Part shown: piece after piece, positions 10,792-19,120 of the stretch
Layout: each line of letters starts with the position of its first letter
Numbering within the stretch: position 1 is the first letter of the stretch
Assembly: GCA_024640565.1 (NCBI GenBank)
Contig: JAHEET010000006.1
Location: 62,001-126,000 of the forward strand
Reading direction: 5' to 3'
Source: Flavobacteriaceae bacterium
GTDB lineage: Bacteria > Bacteroidota > Bacteroidia > Flavobacteriales > Flavobacteriaceae
Length of the DNA stretch: 64,000 nt
The notes under the pieces: model-generated
Told to the model about the DNA's origin: nothing
The model's input: the letters and a program-made list of their open reading frames with translations, nothing else
Databases searched by the model: none
Translations under genes and position numbers: made by a program

Positions 10792-11130
10792 TTATGAATC
10801 TTTATAAGTTACTTTTATTTTTTTTGGTGGGGTCGTTGAGGGTTCAATCCCTAATAATTTTACCCTTCTCCGAACGCTAGACTCCATCTCCATCCTTTCT
10901 AGTCTTGAGCTTGTATCTACATACTTCTCTCTTAACTCTCGTTTTTCTTTATTTAGATTTGCAATTAGAATTGCTTTTTTATCTGCTTGATGCGCACTCG
11001 ATATCATAATTAAAAGAAGCCCAACAATATAAATAATAATGCGCCAGTTTTTAAAAGCAGCTTCATCTGTAAGGAAACTCCCTCTCAGGAAACTATACAA
11101 TCCTTTTTTTACTTTAGACATAGCATTCAA
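10792..11130 (-). CDS. ftsL: FtsL-like division protein
   Basis: FtsL is a small bitopic coiled-coil protein that joins FtsQ and FtsB and activates FtsWI. The 112-residue product has a cytoplasmic segment, one membrane helix at about residues 30-46 (IIIYIVGLLLIMISSAH) and a periplasmic heptad-rich coiled coil (about 50-90, KEKRELREKYVDTSSRLERM). The sequence itself is weakly conserved; the call comes from size, topology and position between rsmH and ftsI. It abuts rsmH with no gap and ftsI with a 1-nt gap. A cytoplasmic stretch of about 28 residues is typical of the Bacteroidota FtsL-like group. Confidence 0.88.
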   Translation of the reverse strand: MNAMSKVKKGLYSFLRGSFLTDEAAFKNWRIIIYIVGLLLIMISSAHQADKKAILIANLNKEKRELREKYVDTSSRLERMEMESSVRRRVKLLGIEPSTTPPKKIKVTYKDS

Positions 11131-12042
11131 TTACTTTTTTATAGTCTGTTTTAGGGTTGCAATTCTAAGTTTTGCACTTCTCGCTCTATTGTTTTCTTTA
11201 ATTTCCCCCGCAGAAGGCACAACTAATTTTCCTACTTTTTGCAATGGCTCATTGGAGTTTCCAAAAACATCTTTTTCAAGCTCACCGCGAAACATTCCGG
11301 TTCTTATAAACCGTTTCACCAATCGATCTTCTAAAGAATGATACGAAATAACACTAAGTCTTCCTTTTGCTGACAGAAGGCTTGGTATTTGCGCTAAGAA
11401 TTCTTTTAAAACATCTAATTCTTCGTTCACTTCTATTCGAATCGCTTGAAATATTTGAGCCAATATTTTATGCGCTTTTGCATTTGGCAAATACTTCTGA
11501 AGTGCGTTTTTTAATTGAAAACTTGTTTCTATTTTGGCAACTGCTCTTTGCGTAACAATCGTTTTTGCAATGTTTCTTGAATTTCTTAATTCTCCATAGG
11601 AGAATAATATTTCTGCTAGTTTTTCTTCAGAATAATTGTTAATAATTTCTTTGGCAGATACGTTTGATTTCTGATTCATTCTCATATCTAAATCCCCATC
11701 AAAACGTGTAGAAAACCCTCGCTCAGCTTCATCGAACTGGTGTGAGGAAACCCCCAAATCTGCGAGTATTCCATCTACTTTTTTTATTTTATGAAATCTT
11801 AAAAACCGAGAAATGAACCTAAAATTTTCAGGTATTAAAACAAACCGCACATCATCAATTAGATTCTCCAAAGCATCTGGATCTTGATCAAAAGCAAACA
11901 ACTTGCCTTTTGGCCCTAATCTGCTTAATATTTCCCTGGAATGTCCGCCTCCACCAAAAGTAACATCCACATACACCCCATCTTCTTTTATAGACAAGGC
12001 ATCCACACTTTCTTTTAGTAAAACCGGATTATGATACTTCAT
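11131..12042 (-). CDS. rsmH: 16S rRNA (cytosine1402-N4)-methyltransferase RsmH
   Basis: RsmH (MraW) methylates N4 of C1402 in 16S rRNA using S-adenosylmethionine. The 303-residue protein begins MKYHNPVLLKESVDAL and has the SAM-binding glycine motif VDVTFGGGGHSREIL (about 25-39), GILADLGVSSHQFD (about 94-107), a FSTRFDGDLDMRMN stretch and the C-terminal SYHSLEDRLVKRF signature (about 233-245). The length is usual. The start overlaps mraZ by 14 nt. It is the second gene of the dcw operon, as in most bacteria. Confidence 0.97.
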   Translation of the reverse strand: MKYHNPVLLKESVDALSIKEDGVYVDVTFGGGGHSREILSRLGPKGKLFAFDQDPDALENLIDDVRFVLIPENFRFISRFLRFHKIKKVDGILADLGVSSHQFDEAERGFSTRFDGDLDMRMNQKSNVSAKEIINNYSEEKLAEILFSYGELRNSRNIAKTIVTQRAVAKIETSFQLKNALQKYLPNAKAHKILAQIFQAIRIEVNEELDVLKEFLAQIPSLLSAKGRLSVISYHSLEDRLVKRFIRTGMFRGELEKDVFGNSNEPLQKVGKLVVPSAGEIKENNRARSAKLRIATLKQTIKK

Positions 12043-12496
12043 CTATATTGGTATTTCCCATCACATCTTCTGCCAATTCTGCAAAATCTACAGAAGCATC
12101 TTCAATTGCTTTTTCGTACTTATCTTTGTCCCAAATTTCAATAATATTTACTGCCGATGACAAAACAATCTGTTTTTGAATGCCCGCAAAATCACATAAA
12201 TCCTTTGGAATTAACAATCTACCAGAAGCATCCAATTCAACCATCTTAACCCCTGCAGTAAACCTTCTAATAAAATCGTTATTCTTTTTCACAAACCTGT
12301 TTAATGTATTGATTTTCTCCATCATTAAATTCCACTCACTCATGGGATACAACTCCAAACAGGGTTGAAAAACACCTCTTTTTATAACAAAACCCTCTTG
12401 TAGCACAGCATGCAATTGCTTCTTAAAAGCCGATGGAAACATCAACCTTCCTTTAGCATCTGCCTTACACTCGTATGTACCAATGAGATGAATCAT
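12029..12496 (-). CDS. mraZ: Transcriptional regulator MraZ
   Basis: MraZ is a ring-forming DNA-binding protein with two SpoVT/AbrB-like domains that binds repeats in its own promoter and controls the dcw operon. The 155-residue product has the first domain at about residues 5-60 (TYECKADAKGRLMFPSAFKK) and the second at about 78-130 (VKMVELDASGRLLIPKDL); the paired DxxGRxxxP motifs are the family signature. It is the first gene of the cluster, and the DNA in front of it carries three evenly spaced GTGGT repeats that fit a self-operator. Confidence 0.96.
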   Translation of the reverse strand: MIHLIGTYECKADAKGRLMFPSAFKKQLHAVLQEGFVIKRGVFQPCLELYPMSEWNLMMEKINTLNRFVKKNNDFIRRFTAGVKMVELDASGRLLIPKDLCDFAGIQKQIVLSSAVNIIEIWDKDKYEKAIEDASVDFAELAEDVMGNTNIDEVS

Positions 12497-12520
12497 TTAA
12501 AAAATATATTTAATCAATAT

Positions 12521-12563
12521 CAAAAATATATAATTTTTACCACTTTTTACCACAATTTACCAC
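12521..12563 (-). promoter_or_regulatory. MraZ-type operator repeats and -7 element before mraZ
   Basis: On the minus strand GTGGT occurs three times at an exact 10-bp period (complement of ACCAC at 12539-12543, 12549-12553 and 12559-12563), the first preceded by AAA. MraZ proteins are known to bind short direct GTGG/TGGG-type repeats at about one helical turn upstream of mraZ. A TATTTTTG -7 element of the TAnnTTTG type lies just downstream (complement of 12521-12528), which would put the transcription start near 12514 and the repeats over the -33 region. The repeats are seen directly; the operator function is inferred from position and family knowledge. Confidence 0.72.
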
Positions 12564-12658
12564 TTTGTTCATAACTTTATTTGCAAGAACATGCAGCAAT
12601 AAAATTCAGGAAGAATTTATCCAAAATTTAAAAGGTTAATTATTTAACAAAAAAGGAG

Positions 12659-12666
12659 TACATTTG
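12659..12666 (+). promoter_or_regulatory. Putative promoter -7 element for the alpha/beta hydrolase
   Basis: TACATTTG matches the Bacteroidota TAnnTTTG consensus and ends 25 nt before the ATG at 12692, giving a predicted leader of about 19 nt. No clear -33 TTTG is seen at the right distance. Confidence 0.5.
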
Positions 12667-12691
12667 CGATTCAGTAAAATGTAAAAAACGA

Positions 12692-13456
12692 ATGACTGAT
12701 TATTTAAAGACTGAAGGAAGTTTTACTTACGCTGAGGCTGGAGAAGGGCCTTCGATAATTGTCTTGCATGGACTCATGGGTACTTTAAGTAACTTTGAAG
12801 ATACTTTCAATCATTTTTCCAAAAATGGTTACAACGTTTTAATTCCAGAATTGCCACTCTACTCGCTTCCTCTTATAAAAACAAATGTTAAAAATTTAGC
12901 AGGTTTTTTGAAAGATTTCATGGAACATAAGAAATTGGATTCAGCCATTTTACTAGGGAATTCGTTGGGAGGTCATATTGCATTATACTTCACTAAAAAT
13001 TACCAAGAAAAAGTAACTGCATTGGTTCTTACAGGAAGCTCAGGCTTGTATGAAAAAGCCATGGGTGATAGTTTTCCAAAAAGAGGTAGTTACGAATATA
13101 TTGAAGAAAAAACCAAAGGTGTCTTCTATGATCCAGCGATTGGAACCAAAGAAATGGTAGATGACGTTTTTAAAATTGTGAACGATCGAAGTTCTGTAAT
13201 CAGAACCCTGGCCATTGCAAAAAGCGCGATCAGGCATAATATGTCTGCAGATTTACCCGAAATGAAAATACCAACTTGTATAATTTGGGGGAAACAAGAC
13301 ACGGTAACACCACCAGAAGTTGCCGACGATTTCCATAAATTATTACCAAATTCAAATTTATTTTGGATTGATAAATGTGGCCATGCAGCGATGATGGAAC
13401 GACCTGAACAATTCAATTCGATCCTAGATCAGTGGTTAAAAGATAGAGAATTGTAA
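12692..13456 (+). CDS. Alpha/beta-fold hydrolase
   Basis: A 254-residue cytoplasmic alpha/beta hydrolase of the MhpC/BioH-like type. Visible landmarks are the oxyanion HGLMGT stretch (about 25-30), the nucleophile elbow GNSLGG (about 90-95) with the catalytic Ser, an acid in WGKQDTVTPPE (about 202-212) and the catalytic His in CGHAAMMERPE (about 231-241). The substrate cannot be read from the sequence. It is the first gene of a plus-strand group with engB and a pseudouridine synthase, and is transcribed divergently from mraZ. In flavobacteria this gene commonly sits between mraZ and engB, so its placement is ordinary. Confidence 0.88.
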   Translation: MTDYLKTEGSFTYAEAGEGPSIIVLHGLMGTLSNFEDTFNHFSKNGYNVLIPELPLYSLPLIKTNVKNLAGFLKDFMEHKKLDSAILLGNSLGGHIALYFTKNYQEKVTALVLTGSSGLYEKAMGDSFPKRGSYEYIEEKTKGVFYDPAIGTKEMVDDVFKIVNDRSSVIRTLAIAKSAIRHNMSADLPEMKIPTCIIWGKQDTVTPPEVADDFHKLLPNSNLFWIDKCGHAAMMERPEQFNSILDQWLKDREL

Positions 13457-13512
13457 TTCTATTTTAAGTCCTATTTTTCTGCATACCTTCTACACAACTA
13501 AACTCTTTTATT

Positions 13513-14124
13513 GTGAAAATAAAATCTGCTGAATTTATAATGAGTAACAGTAATGTTACCAAAGCTCCCAAAGATAGGATTCCAGAATATGCGTTTATTG
13601 GACGCTCAAATGTTGGGAAATCTTCGTTGATAAATATGTTAATGGAGCGAAAAGATTTAGCCAAAACCTCAGGAAAACCAGGAAAAACACAGTTAATCAA
13701 TCATTTTTTAATAAACAAATCTTGGTTTTTAGTTGATTTACCCGGCTACGGTTATGCTCAAATTTCAAAGAAAAAAAGAACTATTTTTCAATTTTTCATC
13801 GAAAACTACTTTAAAGAAAGAGAACAATTAGTTTGCACTTTTGTATTGATTGATTCGAGACATGATCCTCAAAAAATAGACATCGAGTTCATGCAATTTT
13901 TAGGAACCAATCAAATCCCTTTTTGTCTTGTTTTTACAAAATCGGATAAACTTGGAAGTTCAAAATTGAACCAACAAATTGCAACTTACAAGAAAAAATT
14001 ATTACAGTACTGGGAAGTGTTGCCAACTTGTTTCATAACCTCCTCTGCAAATAGCCTTGGAAGAAAAGAATTCTTAGATTTTATTGAGGGTGTCAATCAA
14101 GATGTTTCCAAAGATTTTAAATAA
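13513..14124 (+). CDS. engB: Ribosome biogenesis GTP-binding protein EngB (YihA/YsxC)
   Basis: EngB is a small essential GTPase acting in late assembly of the 50S ribosomal subunit. The 203-residue product has G1 GRSNVGKSS (about 32-40), the switch region with GKPGKTQ (about 57-63), G3 DLPGYGYA (about 76-83), G4 TKSD (about 142-145) and G5 SSAN (about 176). A GTG at 13513 is taken as start because it gives the conserved opening MKIKSAEFIMSNSNV; the ATG ten codons on would remove the conserved first strand. It follows the hydrolase by 56 nt. Confidence 0.95.
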   Translation: MKIKSAEFIMSNSNVTKAPKDRIPEYAFIGRSNVGKSSLINMLMERKDLAKTSGKPGKTQLINHFLINKSWFLVDLPGYGYAQISKKKRTIFQFFIENYFKEREQLVCTFVLIDSRHDPQKIDIEFMQFLGTNQIPFCLVFTKSDKLGSSKLNQQIATYKKKLLQYWEVLPTCFITSSANSLGRKEFLDFIEGVNQDVSKDFK

Positions 14125-14136
14125 GCGTCACCCAGC

Positions 14137-14823
14137 ATGCAATCTACAAAAGAAAATTTACAGGTTTTATTTGAAGACAACCACCTTCTTGTTGTCAATA
14201 AAAGAGCTGGAGACATCACCCAAGGTGACAAAACTGGTGACAAACCGCTAAATGAGGTTGTTAAAGAATATGTAAAAGAGAAATACCATAAACCTGGTAA
14301 GGTTTTTATTGGAACTGTGCATCGCCTTGACAGACCTACTTCGGGCATTGTTATTTTTGCAAGAACCTCAAAAGCATTGGAACGATTGAATAAAATGTTG
14401 CGAGACAAAGTCATCCAAAAAACCTACTGGGCGATTGTTAAAAAGAAGCCAAAATCGGAAAGAGGTACGCGAACCAATTTCCTGAAAAAAGACACTAAAA
14501 AAAACAAATCTTTTGTCTACAAAAAAGAAATTGAAGGAAGTAAAAAAGCAATCTTACACTATCAAGTAATTCAAAAACTAGACAATTATACATTGCTTGA
14601 AATTGATCTAGAAACCGGAAGGCATCATCAAATAAGAACACAACTTTCCCATATGGGAAGTCCAATAAAAGGCGATTTAAAGTACGGTTTTGATAGAAGC
14701 AACAAAGATGGAAGTATTTCATTACATGCTAGAAAAATTAATTTTACACACCCTGTTTCAAAAGAAACAATAAGCCTTACTGCCCCCACGCCAGACGACC
14801 CTATTTGGAACGCTTGTCAATAG
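14137..14823 (+). CDS. RluA-family RNA pseudouridine synthase (no S4 domain)
   Basis: The protein isomerises uridine to pseudouridine in rRNA or tRNA. The 228-residue sequence has the N-terminal LFEDNHLLVVNKRAG strand typical of the RluA/TruC branch, the catalytic motif HRLDRPTSGIVIFA (about 67-80) with its Asp, an LETGRHHQIRTQLSHMG motif (about 155-171) and a C-terminal SISLHARKINFTHPV stretch. There is no N-terminal S4 domain, so it resembles the short RluA/TruC/YqcB-type enzymes rather than RluB/C/D. The target uridine cannot be told from sequence. It begins 12 nt after engB. Confidence 0.9.
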   Translation: MQSTKENLQVLFEDNHLLVVNKRAGDITQGDKTGDKPLNEVVKEYVKEKYHKPGKVFIGTVHRLDRPTSGIVIFARTSKALERLNKMLRDKVIQKTYWAIVKKKPKSERGTRTNFLKKDTKKNKSFVYKKEIEGSKKAILHYQVIQKLDNYTLLEIDLETGRHHQIRTQLSHMGSPIKGDLKYGFDRSNKDGSISLHARKINFTHPVSKETISLTAPTPDDPIWNACQ

Positions 14824-14860
14824 CTTTAATTTTTGTATTTTTATACAAAACTAGTTCCAA

Positions 14861-15895
14861 ATGAAACCGTTTAAATATCTATCTATTTTAGTCCTCCCTT
14901 TAGTGGTTTGTATTTCCTTTATTTCAAAAGGATGGCTCACTTTTTTGCCAGCAATTGTCTTTTTTGGTTTGGTGCCCTTTTTTGAATTATTTATCAAACC
15001 CAATAAAGAAAACTTTTCCAAAGAAGCAGAGAAAATAGCCAAAGAAAACAAAAATTACACCTACATACTATACGGCACATTACCAATTCAGTTGTTCTTT
15101 GTAGGCTTCTTTTTTTACGCCATACAAGAAACAGGATTGACCAATTTAGAATTGAGTGGACGGATTTTTGGAATGGGAATTATGTGCAGTGTAATTGGGA
15201 TTAATGTGGGCCATGAATTGGGACATAGAAATAACAGAATAGATCAATTTATCGGTGAAATCTTATTACTTACCTCCTTAAATACCCATTTTTTGCCCTA
15301 TCATAATGGAGGACATCATTTACATGTAGCCACTCCCCAAGATGCGGCAACTGCTAGAAGAAATGAGGTTGTATTTCTATTTTGGATACGTTCTCATATT
15401 ACAGGCTATCTACAAGCATGGGCCATCGAAAAAAAGCGCCTAGAAATGGATACTAAAAGTTGGCTTCACTATCAAAACAGAATGCTCATTTATACCCTTT
15501 GCAATTTTCTATTGCTTAGTGGAATTTACTTTTTCTTTGGATTGTCTGTAACCGCTTATTTTATAGCAGCTGCAGTAATTGGCATCCTACTTTTAGAAAC
15601 TGTTAACTATATTGAACATTATGGATTGCTAAGAAAACAAGACGAAAACGGACGTTATGAAAAAGTAAAGAGACAGCACTCTTGGAATTCAGACCATCGG
15701 ATTGGACAAATGTTGCTCTTCAACTTGTCGCGTCATTCAGACCATCATTACAATGGTTCAAAACACTATCAAACATTAAAAACAGTTCCAGATAGCCCAC
15801 AAATGCCTACAGGATACCCTGGCATGATGCTCCTTGCATTATTCCCTCCTTTTTGGTTTCTGGTGATGCATAAGAAAATAAAAAACCTTTCTTAA
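14861..15895 (+). CDS. alkB: AlkB-type alkane 1-monooxygenase (membrane di-iron hydroxylase)
   Basis: AlkB-family enzymes hydroxylate the terminal carbon of medium-chain alkanes in the inner membrane, with electrons from rubredoxin. The 344-residue protein has several membrane helices and all histidine motifs: HELGHR (118-123), HNGGHH (148-153) followed by VATPQDAAT, the AlkB-specific NYIEHYGL (249-256), and RHSDHH (291-296). The HYG motif separates AlkB from desaturases and xylene monooxygenases. No rubredoxin or rubredoxin reductase lies nearby, so the redox partner must be elsewhere. A nitroreductase starts 8 nt downstream. The family is secure; whether alkanes are the real substrate is not, since some marine flavobacterial homologues are untested. 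Confidence 0.88.
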   Translation: MKPFKYLSILVLPLVVCISFISKGWLTFLPAIVFFGLVPFFELFIKPNKENFSKEAEKIAKENKNYTYILYGTLPIQLFFVGFFFYAIQETGLTNLELSGRIFGMGIMCSVIGINVGHELGHRNNRIDQFIGEILLLTSLNTHFLPYHNGGHHLHVATPQDAATARRNEVVFLFWIRSHITGYLQAWAIEKKRLEMDTKSWLHYQNRMLIYTLCNFLLLSGIYFFFGLSVTAYFIAAAVIGILLLETVNYIEHYGLLRKQDENGRYEKVKRQHSWNSDHRIGQMLLFNLSRHSDHHYNGSKHYQTLKTVPDSPQMPTGYPGMMLLALFPPFWFLVMHKKIKNLS

Positions 15896-15903
15896 AACAA
15901 ACA

Positions 15904-16635
15904 ATGCATATGGAAAAGACTGTTTCAGCGGCAATTCATTACAGACGTTCTGTGAGAATTTACAAAGAAAAGGCAATTGATACAAAAATTGTAAAAGCCT
16001 GCATTAAACTGGCAAGCTTGGCACCTAACAGCAGCAATATGCAATTGTGGGAATTTTATCATATTACCTCCAAAGAAACCATTGCAAAAATGGCGCCTTA
16101 CTGTTTCCATCAAAATGCTGCAAAAACAGCACAAGAATTGGTTGTATTTGTAACGAGAAAAGATCTTTGGAGAAAACGCGCAAAAGCAAATTTAAAAATG
16201 GTGGATGCACTTTTTCCACCAAAACCAAAAGCAGAACAAAGTAGTAGAGAACGGGTGATTCGAAATTATTATGGAAAAATAATTCCGTTTGCCTATTCCG
16301 ATTTTTTAGGAATTTTGGGATTTTTTAAATTTATATTTGTCTCTATTCTTGGCATCTTTAAACCAATTTACCGACAAGTAAGAGGAAGTGATATGCGAAA
16401 TGTAGCTCATAAAACTTGTGGATTGGCAGCGGAAAACTTTATGATTGCAATGGCTGCCAAAGGCTATGACACCTGCCCTATGGAAGGTTCTGACACCTTA
16501 CGTATTAAAAAATTACTTCACCTGCCTTTTGGCGCAGAAATAAACATGATTGTTTCTTGCGGAATTAGAGATGAAAAAGGCGTTTATGGAGAACGTTTTC
16601 GAATTCCTTTTGATGAAGTCTATAAAGAAGTGTAA
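15904..16635 (+). CDS. Nitroreductase-family protein
   Basis: A 243-residue protein of the FMN-dependent nitroreductase superfamily. The start AAIHYRRSVRIYKEKAID and then LASLAPNSSNMQLWEFYHI are the FMN-binding opening typical of the family (RRSxRxY, APxxxNxQ), and the C-terminal third has AAENFMIAMAAKGYDTCPM. An insert of around 60 residues in the middle (about 95-150), partly hydrophobic (FLGILGFFKFIFVSILGIF), is not part of the core fold and may contact the membrane. The real substrate is unknown. It is 8 nt after alkB, so co-transcription is likely, but a functional link to AlkB is only a guess. ATG at 15904 and at 15910 are both possible starts. Confidence 0.82.
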   Translation: MHMEKTVSAAIHYRRSVRIYKEKAIDTKIVKACIKLASLAPNSSNMQLWEFYHITSKETIAKMAPYCFHQNAAKTAQELVVFVTRKDLWRKRAKANLKMVDALFPPKPKAEQSSRERVIRNYYGKIIPFAYSDFLGILGFFKFIFVSILGIFKPIYRQVRGSDMRNVAHKTCGLAAENFMIAMAAKGYDTCPMEGSDTLRIKKLLHLPFGAEINMIVSCGIRDEKGVYGERFRIPFDEVYKEV

Positions 16636-16661
16636 TACTCCTTCCTAGATTACACTCAGAT

Positions 16662-19046
16662 TTATTTACCCATAGGTTTTAAAACCAATACCTGCTGACT
16701 TTTAAGAATCGCTGCCTGATTGAGTTGCATCGGCATATAGTCTCCATGCAAATACTTCGCTGCCTGATCTTTGTAATGCTTACTAAAAACACGACCTGAT
16801 TGTCCGGTTGGCAAAATTGCCAAACTATTTTCGACATCAGAGAAATCAATAACCCGTCTTGTGGAAGGCCCTGCCTTTACTTTGTAATAGCCCGTAGAAT
16901 CAATATCATAAATCTGATTATTAATCACTTGGTCACCACCAGAAGTCACAAAAGGACCTACATTAAAGAGACTTCTAAGTGCAGGAATCGCTCCTAGAGT
17001 ATGCTTGTATTCTACAGAAATAACGCGATCCCAAGTCCAATTTTCAACATTTTCTCCCAACTGGTTTTGTAGAAACAAAAATGCGTTTTTAAATGATTTC
17101 ATGACAATATCTTGTTTGTTTTCTACCTTGTCTTTTGTAGAAACATCATCCCACCAAACCGATTCCTCTCTTGCCATTTGCACAGGCAATACTTTTTCAA
17201 TTAAAGGAGTGTTTGAAAACTGGTTGAACGCTTTGCCCATTTCATCTGAAAAGGTGTTCTTTTGAAATTCATAAACAATTCGATTGTAAATTACTGGACC
17301 AATTTCGTTTGTATCAAAATTTCCTTTCCAGTTTCTTAAATTTGAAAGTGCTATTTTTTCACTTGGAGACAGTGCCGTTTTATCGAGAGATTTTATGAAA
17401 TTCGCTATAATTGGTGGGGCAACAGGAGCGGTTACATCATTCATCATTTCTGCAACCTCTTCTTTTGTCCAATCATCTTTTGGAGCCACCAAATCAACAA
17501 TTCTCTTGGCTCTACTTTCATTTAAATAATACCCTGGATACAATTTGCCTCCAACAGCATCTGGCTGATTATTTGCCGAGTACACATAATGCCAACTTGG
17601 ATTTACTGCTTGCGGATTTTCCTCAAAATCTAAATATTCTAAAATTTCATCGTCTCCAGAGGCACCCTCTAAATAGGTTTTGGTGTACAAAGAATCTCGA
17701 TATCGGTACAGTTTCCCAGAAGCAAACCAGGCAATGTTGTCTTTGGCATCCCCATACATCATATTTAATCCTGGAGCATGCAATTTGCTAGCCCCTTTTT
17801 TAAAGTCAGTTAAATTTTTTGCGTGTGAAATCTCATACCCAACCTCTAAAATTTTATTTTCCAATGCTGTATAGATCCATTGCATTGCGATGGGGCGCTC
17901 ATCGTCTAAATGCTTGATAATATTGTTCATTATAGGACCATGTTGACTCACTTTTATTTGATACACAAGATCTTCTTGCCCTTTCACTTTAATGCGTTTG
18001 TCTATTAATTGATAAGTTTCATAGCCCGTGGCTGTTTTATATTCCATAGCATTTGCTGGATTATTTTCTTCAATATAGAAATCAACATCATCATTTTCAA
18101 ACATGGTTAACCCATAAGCATAATCGCTATTGTGTCCTAGAAGCGGAAAAGGAATCAACGCTAAGTTGAAACCATACAATTCATAATCTGGAGTTTTAAT
18201 ATGCGACTGGTACCAAACCGAAGGTTGTGCATATCCAATATGTGGGTCGTTGGCGAAAATTACTTTTCCATTTTTAGTTTTTTCTGGACCCAATACCCAC
18301 GAATTACTTCCAATAAAAGGTGAAATTGGCAATACTTCAAATAGTTTTTGCATGGCAACTCCAAATGCTGCTTTTATTTGAGGGTTTTTCTCACTTTTAA
18401 TGAAGGTTAGATTCTGAGATTCTGCATCAATTAATTCATTCAAATAATTTTCACCCAAAACTTCCTTAACTTCACTTAACAAAGGGTCTGTTTTGTGTGC
18501 AACCGCAAAACTAAACGCCATATAACCAAAGACATTGTACATGTCTTTGAGGGTGTACATTTCTTTTTCGACACCCACAATTGTAAATTCTACAGGTGTT
18601 TGTCCCTCAGCAATATATTGATTGACACCCTCCAAATAGGCCATTGACAACTGATACATTTCACTCTGCTTCTCTAAATTTTGAATTGTTTCTTGGGCAC
18701 TTTCTTCAATCCCTAAGCCCGACATAAACGTATCGGTTTCAATTAGTTTTTCGCCAAAAATCTCAGCCAATCTGCCTGCTGCAATTCTACGAATAAGTTC
18801 CATTTGCCACAATCGATCCTGTGCATGAACGTATCCCAGTGCCCTGTATGCATCTTGTTGATTTTGGGCGTTAATATGAGGAACACCAATGGCATCAAAA
18901 TGAATCTCTACTTTCTCTGAAAGGTTTTTTAGTGCAATTTCACCCGCATAGTTAGGTGCCAAAGTCTTCGTGTAAAGCCATAATCCTACTAACAAAAAAA
19001 GGCTAAAGATTAAAAAATATTTGAGGGCTTTTTTAAGAATTTTCAT
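16662..19046 (-). CDS. Penicillin acylase family protein (Ntn hydrolase)
   Basis: A 794-residue N-terminal-nucleophile amidohydrolase precursor. It opens with a membrane/signal helix (about 9-24), followed by the alpha chain (from VEIHFDAIGVPHINAQN), a linker, and the autoproteolysis site FIGSNSWVLGP, where Ser247 would become the nucleophile of the beta chain. The DPHIGYAQPSVWYQSHI and YGLTMFENDDVDFYIEENN motifs of the family follow. Members hydrolyse penicillins, acyl-homoserine lactones or other N-acyl amides; the substrate cannot be told here. It is periplasmic or membrane-anchored. Its promoter region overlaps that of the divergent aminotransferase. Confidence 0.9.
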   Translation of the reverse strand: MKILKKALKYFLIFSLFLLVGLWLYTKTLAPNYAGEIALKNLSEKVEIHFDAIGVPHINAQNQQDAYRALGYVHAQDRLWQMELIRRIAAGRLAEIFGEKLIETDTFMSGLGIEESAQETIQNLEKQSEMYQLSMAYLEGVNQYIAEGQTPVEFTIVGVEKEMYTLKDMYNVFGYMAFSFAVAHKTDPLLSEVKEVLGENYLNELIDAESQNLTFIKSEKNPQIKAAFGVAMQKLFEVLPISPFIGSNSWVLGPEKTKNGKVIFANDPHIGYAQPSVWYQSHIKTPDYELYGFNLALIPFPLLGHNSDYAYGLTMFENDDVDFYIEENNPANAMEYKTATGYETYQLIDKRIKVKGQEDLVYQIKVSQHGPIMNNIIKHLDDERPIAMQWIYTALENKILEVGYEISHAKNLTDFKKGASKLHAPGLNMMYGDAKDNIAWFASGKLYRYRDSLYTKTYLEGASGDDEILEYLDFEENPQAVNPSWHYVYSANNQPDAVGGKLYPGYYLNESRAKRIVDLVAPKDDWTKEEVAEMMNDVTAPVAPPIIANFIKSLDKTALSPSEKIALSNLRNWKGNFDTNEIGPVIYNRIVYEFQKNTFSDEMGKAFNQFSNTPLIEKVLPVQMAREESVWWDDVSTKDKVENKQDIVMKSFKNAFLFLQNQLGENVENWTWDRVISVEYKHTLGAIPALRSLFNVGPFVTSGGDQVINNQIYDIDSTGYYKVKAGPSTRRVIDFSDVENSLAILPTGQSGRVFSKHYKDQAAKYLHGDYMPMQLNQAAILKSQQVLVLKPMGK

Positions 19047-19066
19047 AGAAATCTAATTGATATTTT

Positions 19067-19096
19067 CAAAGATACTAGAATTAAGTCGTATTTTTG
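19067..19096. promoter_or_regulatory. Back-to-back divergent promoters (acylase / aminotransferase)
   Basis: Two TAnnTTTG elements face outward 14 bp apart: TATCTTTG on the minus strand (complement of 19067-19074), ending 20 nt before the acylase ATG, and TATTTTTG on the plus strand (19089-19096), ending 24 nt before the aminotransferase ATG at 19121. Each promoter's -33 region lies over the other's core, so the two transcripts may compete. Confidence 0.6.
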
Positions 19097-19120
19097 AAAT
19101 CGATTACAAAATCATCTAAT

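Noticed and set aside
19094..19120. Longer aminotransferase starting at TTG 19094
   Set aside because: The extension overlaps the TATTTTTG promoter element and adds residues not conserved in DegT proteins; the ATG at 19121 is a better start.
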